Part shown: in pieces, positions 58,965 to 64,000 of the stretch
Position numbering within the stretch: position 1 is the first letter of the stretch
Layout of the letters: the number at the start of each line of letters is the position of its first letter
NCBI GenBank assembly: GCA_910890315.1
Contig: CAJVGD010000005.1
Location: 1,736,001 to 1,800,000, forward strand
Direction: 5' to 3'
DNA from: Serendipita indica DSM 11827
Taxonomy: Eukaryota > Basidiomycota > Agaricomycetes > Sebacinales > Serendipitaceae
DNA length: 64,000 nt
The notes under the pieces: model-generated
The model's input: the letters and a program-made list of their open reading frames with translations, nothing else
Told to the model about the DNA's origin: nothing
Databases searched by the model: none
Program-made: the position numbers and the translations under genes

Positions 58965-59810
58965 CTAGCTCTTCTTTTTTTCATTGCGGTCCGTGAATGC
59001 ATTCTGGACCTTTTGCTTCTCCTTTGTTCCGTGCATCCAGTCAAACCAGTCCAAGCACGCACCAAAGTTCCAGATAAAGACCTCATGCTGGTTGTCGATC
59101 AGCATCAGACCCACTCGAAGGGAGAGAAAACGTACATGTCTATCGTGCTTCTCCGCCAAATGAGGCCAGAAATCATAGCCCGAGTGGACCGTCGACGTTT
59201 CGATGAGCATCGCGGCAAGAAACGCCCAAAAGGTGAGAATGTGCGATCGTAGGAGCGCATTTGGAAGCACAACCGGAAGTACATTCACCAAGATGTGCTC
59301 AACTGGATGCGCATATTGCGCTGCCAATGCGACGGGAGCCGTGAACCGATGGTGAATCTTGTGGATGTACGGGTACAGCCTTTTGGCGTGGAAGAGTCGG
59401 TGCAGGTAATAAAACAAGGCTTCGCGTATGATGAGCGCAATCGCGAAATCGCGCACAAAGATTTGGAGAGTGGGGAACGTTGGCGAGACGTCGTAGATGC
59501 AAGGCAGACCATGCTGCTGCCGAATCCACACACCAAGGAATTGGATTCCAAATGCGATGAGTTGGTTCCGAGAGACGACAAAGACGGCGTCGAGGATTTG
59601 GGCACGCGTGGGCTGCTTCTCCTGCTTTTGCAGCTTGTGTCTCTCCGAAAATGCAGGGAAAAGTTTCGGGAGAGACATATAGATTGCACACGGAAGATAA
59701 AAGGTGAGCAGTTGCACGACTACAGTCCCCGTAATCTCAATCTGTAACGGGCTGTAGGTCGTGGCAATCTGCGCCCATGTCTCTTGTAGCCACAGATTCG
59801 GGGAGAGCAT
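58965..59810 (-). CDS. Sterol desaturase/fatty-acid hydroxylase superfamily membrane enzyme
   Basis: Two exons separated by a 48-nt, stop-free GTACGT...CAG intron. At least four hydrophobic segments (for example 'VVVQLLTFYLPCAIYMSL') and the three histidine boxes of the family: HRLFH, HKIHH and, only when the intron is removed, KHDRHH followed by EVFIWNFGACLDWFDWMHGT. The di-iron ER enzymes of this group (ERG25, ERG3, sphinganine hydroxylase and relatives) oxidise sterols or lipids; which substrate this one uses cannot be read from the sequence. Start chosen at 59810 (MLSPNLWLQETW) to match family length of about 265 aa; the frame remains open upstream. Confidence 0.88.
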   Translation of the reverse strand: MLSPNLWLQETWAQIATTYSPLQIEITGTVVVQLLTFYLPCAIYMSLPKLFPAFSERHKLQKQEKQPTRAQILDAVFVVSRNQLIAFGIQFLGVWIRQQHGLPCIYDVSPTFPTLQIFVRDFAIALIIREALFYYLHRLFHAKRLYPYIHKIHHRFTAPVALAAQYAHPVEHILVNVLPVVLPNALLRSHILTFWAFLAAMLIETSTVHSGYDFWPHLAEKHDRHVRFLSLRVGLMLIDNQHEVFIWNFGACLDWFDWMHGTKEKQKVQNAFTDRNEKKKS

Positions 59811-60207
59811 GACTCGAGAGATTTGTTGAGTGGGCACAAGCAAAGACAGACGGAGCACCGAGTGGCTTAAATGCACAAGCGGCCGCCGAGAGCCCCTCGC
59901 GAGCCAGGTGATCCTGCCAGCCATGGAGGCCTTAGTCCAATCAGTCGTGCATCCTTCGTGTCCACTGCGGGGCCCCCTATCGGTAATCAACCGACCCGAT
60001 CAGATGGCTCTGTCATCTTAGGCCGCCTCAGTAACACCCTCTTCACGAAAGCCAGCGATTGCAAAAGACTACTACACAACTTCTCGCTCACAAAGCGTCC
60101 AAGCCGATAGCTAGTATGGATCGACAGCCGTTCCTGCCCTGACATGTTGTTCATATGGCCTTCAGATGCTATTTTCAACGCCGCATGAAGATCTTCTTCG
60201 GCCTCCG
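59811..60207. other. Intergenic region
   Basis: 397 bp between two minus-strand genes, holding the sterol-desaturase promoter and the YVC1 3' end. Short open stretches here lack any recognisable feature. Confidence 0.45.
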
Positions 60208-62783
60208 TCATTCTACATTGCCATTTTGTACCTTCGCGGTCAACTCGTCTAGCCGTTGCCGGAGCTTCTGAATCTCGTTGATGATAGTCGCCTCCATGCT
60301 CTGCAAAATTCATCAGCGGCCGCCTTTCTATCCAAATTCAACCGCATTTCACCTGCGAAGTGTTGGGGAACTCGCGAACCAAGTCTTCAAACTTGGTCTT
60401 TGTGATTACCCCCGGCTCTCAGAATCCACATCGGGATCCTGGTATTCCGGGTTGTCGTCGGCCTCTTCTTCGTTAGCCTCGAACCACGCCTTGGTGAACT
60501 CGTTCTTCCGAGGGTCCAGTGTCGCCTCGAACAACGCGATGCACGTCAGCGGGATCCAGAACAGAGTCCGCATAATTGCGCGGTTCAGTTTGGCATACGT
60601 GTCCGCGGGCATGCACGGTCTATAATATCCATCAGATGACTTCATACAACACGCAGTGGATCTTACTCGAGTGGCGCGATGAAGAAGATTTCAATCAAGT
60701 TGAACGGAGCAGGGTATACCTAGAAAGTGATATGTGAGTTTAAAGTGTGGTGGTAGATGTATAGCCTACGTAGGAATCAGGTGCGCGAATCATCGAAACT
60801 GTTTTCCCGGCTACAAATGCCAAATAGTGACTTTCTGCAGCTCCGACAACCTAGTACGTTGAGCCAATCCTCTTGCAATCAATGATTAACTCACATCTTC
60901 ATATGCGGACGAGAACAAGGAGATGAGGACGTTGAGAAGCACAATCGTTGTCACCAAGCACCACATATAATATAGCAGTAGTCCAAATGCTCTGTGCTGC
61001 ATTTAATATATGAAACCACAAGTTGAATGCGGACACTTACCCCTCGGTCGCGTTAAAGTCTGGCGCCTGTAATAAAGCTTGGAGTAAAGAGTGCATGACG
61101 ACCCCGCCTTTATCCGTCACACCGTCTGCGGCATCCAACGCGTACATGCCCTGGTAGAAGCCGATGAGAAGAATTGAGAGGAGCTACAGGAGGGTGAGAT
61201 AGTGAGAGTTGCGCCACGAATATAACATACGACAAAGAAGATGGTAGATTCTTGCATCATGCGTGCTACGCAAATCTGCATTGTCCCAATATATTTGAAG
61301 CCGTCGAGGACGGTAATGACTCCTGTAGATCATATTAGAATGATTTTTCAGGGCCATTTCGTTACGTACTCATCCTAAACGGGGTGTCAGACTCTAATCT
61401 CGCTTCATAGGATCATGAACGTACCAAATGAACGGACTGACACAGGCCAACACCTGAAAGCTTCTGAAATGCCAGTTATCGGATTTTGTCTGGTCATGGG
61501 ATGCGATACCCATAATACGTAGCACGAATGCTGCGATGAGTAGACCATTAGTGATGAGACCTATAATAGTCCAGAAACCAAAGGCTCTCCACGTAAAGTA
61601 GCGTAAGGTTGTGTACAGTCTGTGCGTCTCTGGGACCGTTGTTAGTAAATGAATGGAACGGCCCATTAACACACCTTCAAACGAAAATGCGAGAGCCATC
61701 GTGTAAAGCATCCCCTCGAAAAAGTCGAAATCGTGGTGGGGATCCACCTTTTCCAACGGTTGACGAACTGGTAGCAATGAGATATCGAATTCAGTTTGTT
61801 ATTATACTTGCCTGCTTGTGAATAGACGAAGAGGAAGAAGAACCAAATGATCACACGAAACGCGTTTTGGTACCGAGGGACAGACATGCGAGAGGGATCC
61901 AAATGTCTCCACCAGGATTTCTCTTCTACCTGCCGATACTCGACGTCTGCAAACTGTTAGCAGAGGCGTTCGTCATGCTCGTGACTTACAGTCGATGTCG
62001 TGGTCCTCGTTATTCTGTTGCACCCAAGTACCTGCGAGAGGTTACAAAAGTTTGCCAACAAGTTTCATAAACTGACCACTCCATAGAGAATCGATCACTG
62101 CCTGGATATGAGACAGGCTAGGGGTAATGGAAGGAGTACTGACCGAACTGAGCCTCGTTGGATGATAAGAATATGGTACAGTGTTGATCAATAGCGAGCT
62201 CGAGGGCAGAGCTTAGACTACTGTCATCACCGTCCCACTCCTTGTGTCTGTAGCGCGTTGACATGATGGACTTTAGACGTTCCTGTGGTGCATTGTGGAC
62301 GATACGACGGGCAAGGACCTCACAGGCAATTGCACGACCCATATGCTCGTCATAGTCTGCCGCACTATGATTCGCATCCTGAACAGAGCTCAGAGGTCGA
62401 CATGACGAAGGCAGCTTGGCACATACCCATATAAAGGTTTGACGAGCACGTAAGAGACAGTACGGGAGCTAAAGCCATGGTGAGTTCTTCGTGGCCCAAG
62501 ATGCAAGATCCATACCGCTTCTCCAAAGTCACCCGCCGCTTTTGCGTACGCGTTGATGACCTTTGGAGTGATAACGCGTGATGTAGGCTCTGCGAGCTCC
62601 TCTAAATTGACTTGTACCGGCAATAACTTGAACGTCAAGGCGCGAATACGTTTGATGAGCTCTGTACATGGTCAGTTGCTTCCATTCGTCATGCCAAGTT
62701 GACAAGTACGCACTGGTTAGAGTCGCTGGAGCAGGTTGTATGGACCTTGTGGAGATTAAAGATGCCGCTTCTGGGTCTGCCAT
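60208..62783 (-). CDS. YVC1: Vacuolar TRP-type calcium channel YVC1
   Basis: About ten or more short exons. N-terminal cytosolic region: MADPEAASLISTRS, 'LTKLIKRIRALTFKLLPVQV', 'AIACEVLARRIVHNAPQERL'. Membrane region: 'FRVIIWFFFLFVYSQA', 'FFEGMLYTMALAFSFEG', 'FWTIIGLITNGLLIAAFVLR', 'FFVLLSILLIGFYQGMYAL', a pore-type loop with 'LLQALLQAPDFNATEGAFG', then 'LLLYYMWCLVTTIVLLNVLI'. The C-terminus has 'TDPRKNEF'-like and acidic stretches and a final coiled coil ('INEIQKLRQRLDELTAKVQN'). The family releases vacuolar Ca2+ on osmotic shock. At 60409-60413 (five C on the plus strand) the frame changes between 'DSESRG' and 'ITKTKFEDLVREF'; six bases in the run would restore continuity, so a consensus error is likely. 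Confidence 0.88.
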
Positions 62784-62860
62784 GGCCACAGGGCTGTCTA
62801 GGTGGATTTGCGAGTTGAAGTCGGAGACGAAGTGACGCTTGTGTTGACCTCTTCCACAAT
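62784..62860. promoter_or_regulatory. 77-bp bidirectional promoter, YVC1 / ARC18
   Basis: Only 77 bp separate the YVC1 start (62783, minus) from the ARC18 start (62861, plus). No other sequence is available for two 5' leaders and core promoters unless they overlap the neighbour's exons or the first ARC18 intron. No TATA box was seen. Confidence 0.6.
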
Positions 62861-63592
62861 ATGCCGGTCAGCAAATTATTCCCAAAAATATTCAAGGGCC
62901 CTTGTTAATATTTGTATCATAATCAGGCATATCACTCATCCTTCAACGAAGAGGCCGACGTGCGGCTCGTTGGAAACTTGTCTCTGCTGCCCTTCAAATC
63001 CAAAATCAGAGGACCTGCACCGATAGGTACGCTCACATCGCCTGTCCATACACCTTTAAATATCTAAAAGCCCACCAGCTGATCCAAACTCTGTCGATAT
63101 TATCGACGAGACACTCGATCTCTTCCGCGCAAACTCGCTCTTCCGAAACTTTGAGATCAAAGGTCCGGCAGATCGTCTACTCATCATTCTTATCCTCTTC
63201 ATTTCCGACTGCCTGGCCAAAATCGCCGCATCGCGCGTGCCACCGTCGCAGATAGAGGCCACCAAGACGCTGAACACGTTGGCTGTGGACAATTTCCCTA
63301 TACCAGGAGACGCCAATTTCCCACTAAACGCCCACTATGCTACGCCCGCAAACAGAATCGAGGCCGGTGAGTACGCGCAGTCTCCCCGTCTTGCATCGCC
63401 CGCAGTTGGACTTGTTCTTCTAACGTTTGATTTTGCCTTTTAGACTCTCTTAGACAATATCTTGTTCAAGCGAGGCAGGAGACTGCGGCGAGACTGGTGG
63501 AGAAACTCTATGCCGACGGGACTGGCAAACCAAGCAAATGGTGGACTTGCTTCACCAAGCGCAGATTCATGAACAGGAGTCTGGGTAACTAG
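62861..63592 (+). CDS. ARC18: Arp2/3 complex subunit 3 (ARPC3/p21-Arc)
   Basis: Four exons (62861-62866, 62927-63026, 63079-63366, 63444-63592) encode 180 aa, the usual length. The first coding exon is only ATGCCG; it is required to give the conserved start MPAYHSSF. Then 'LVGNLSLLPFKSKIRGPAP', 'DIIDETLDLFRANSLFRNFE', 'DRLLIILILFISDCL', 'NFPIPGDANFPLNAHY', 'RQYLVQARQETAARLVEKLY' and 'PSKWWTCFTKRRFMNRSL'. The Arp2/3 complex nucleates branched actin at the cortex and endocytic sites. Acceptor of exon 3 is CCACCAG (63078), chosen because only it keeps frame. Confidence 0.95.
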
Positions 63593-63829
63593 CATTGCAG
63601 TAGCATTCCCGCTCAATACACACGGCTGTCAAATCATCCGTTTATGAGCTATAGTCACTCTTTCAGGGACCACTTGCATTGTTTATGCCCTCTAAGTATC
63701 GGAGATTCATTCAATTTTCGTCGCCGATTGTTTGGAAGGGTATTCTCTATTGAAACACATGGGTCTTCGATTACAGGGAGTTTGGAATAACAGAATACAG
63801 CATAGCAGAGTATACACGCGTCCATATAT
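63593..63829. other. Convergent intergenic region
   Basis: 237 bp between the ARC18 stop and the stop of the partial minus-strand gene; nothing recognised. Confidence 0.4.
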
Positions 63830-64000
63830 TCAATGGGTTTGCAACCTGCCGCGCCTTGCTTGCTTGCACTTGCGCGTTCCTTGGTGCCGAATAAGATTTT
63901 TGTCCTCGACTCTTGCCCCGCTGTATCACATAATAAGTCGGGAGCTAGAATATGCGCAGCAGACTTACCAAATGTCGCAGTCCTTTTCGTGCTTTGAGCA
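63830..64000 (-). CDS. 3' end of a zinc-finger gene (partial), related to the C2H2 factor at 51 kb
   Basis: Two exons at the right edge (from 64000 to 63969, and 63920-63830) joined by a GTAAGT...CAG intron (63968-63921). The translation contains CSKHEKDCDICGARVEDK then NLIRHQGTRKCKQARRGRL and a TGA at 63830-63832. The finger CX2CX6KNLIRHX4KC matches the third finger of the gene at 51045 (CX2CX6KNLFRHX4RC). It is probably another member of the same family, continuing beyond the window. Only about 40 residues are visible. Confidence 0.55.

Overview
The window is nuclear DNA of a filamentous basidiomycete, most likely an Agaricomycete; a Rhizoctonia/Ceratobasidium-type species is my guess. Genes are dense, lie on both strands, and are cut by many introns of about 45-65 bp with GTRNGT donors, CTRAC-like branch sites and YAG acceptors. 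Reading across these introns gives clear fungal orthologues. No tRNA, rRNA or CRISPR array was recognised.

Layout. 1-3.7 kb: end of an unknown gene, a NADAR N-glycosidase, a six-knuckle CNBP/Gis2 protein and a small membrane protein. 4.5-7.1 kb: a reverse transcriptase/RNase H relic. 7.5-25.3 kb: a housekeeping block with an Rtc3/SBDS-domain protein, eIF3m, a DEP-RGS regulator, Nup160, a secreted HExxH protein, and a tightly packed minus-strand trio in transcription order SNRNP40, NDUFAF3, GRR1. 25.4-33.0 kb: four tandem head-to-tail paralogues with a coiled coil, a 'DGDG' domain and CCCH zinc fingers. 33.2-47 kb: an Arb1-like protein, ADHFE1-type transhydrogenase, Aro8-type aminotransferase, HIS6, a membrane-anchored aspartic protease and a PPR protein. 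47-55 kb: three copies of a secreted/membrane protein family (one decayed) around a C2H2 factor and HOM2. 55-64 kb: PEX16, a PL4 rhamnogalacturonan lyase, a sterol-desaturase-family enzyme, the YVC1 channel, ARC18 and the end of a second zinc-finger gene.

Metabolic genes cover amino-acid synthesis (HOM2, HIS6, ARO8) and plant-wall attack (PL4). Signalling and structure are covered by RGS, YVC1, GRR1, NUP160 and ARC18. The RNA-linked genes are SNRNP40, eIF3m, GIS2, the CCCH array and the Arb1-like gene. There is no evidence of a single co-regulated cluster.

The most unusual signals are: several introns whose donor is not GT (five GC-AG and three apparent GA-AG, mostly in the CCCH array and HIS6); the fourfold CCCH array itself; operon-like spacing of the SNRNP40/NDUFAF3/GRR1 trio; and single-base frame changes, three of them at homopolymers, that look more like consensus errors than decay.
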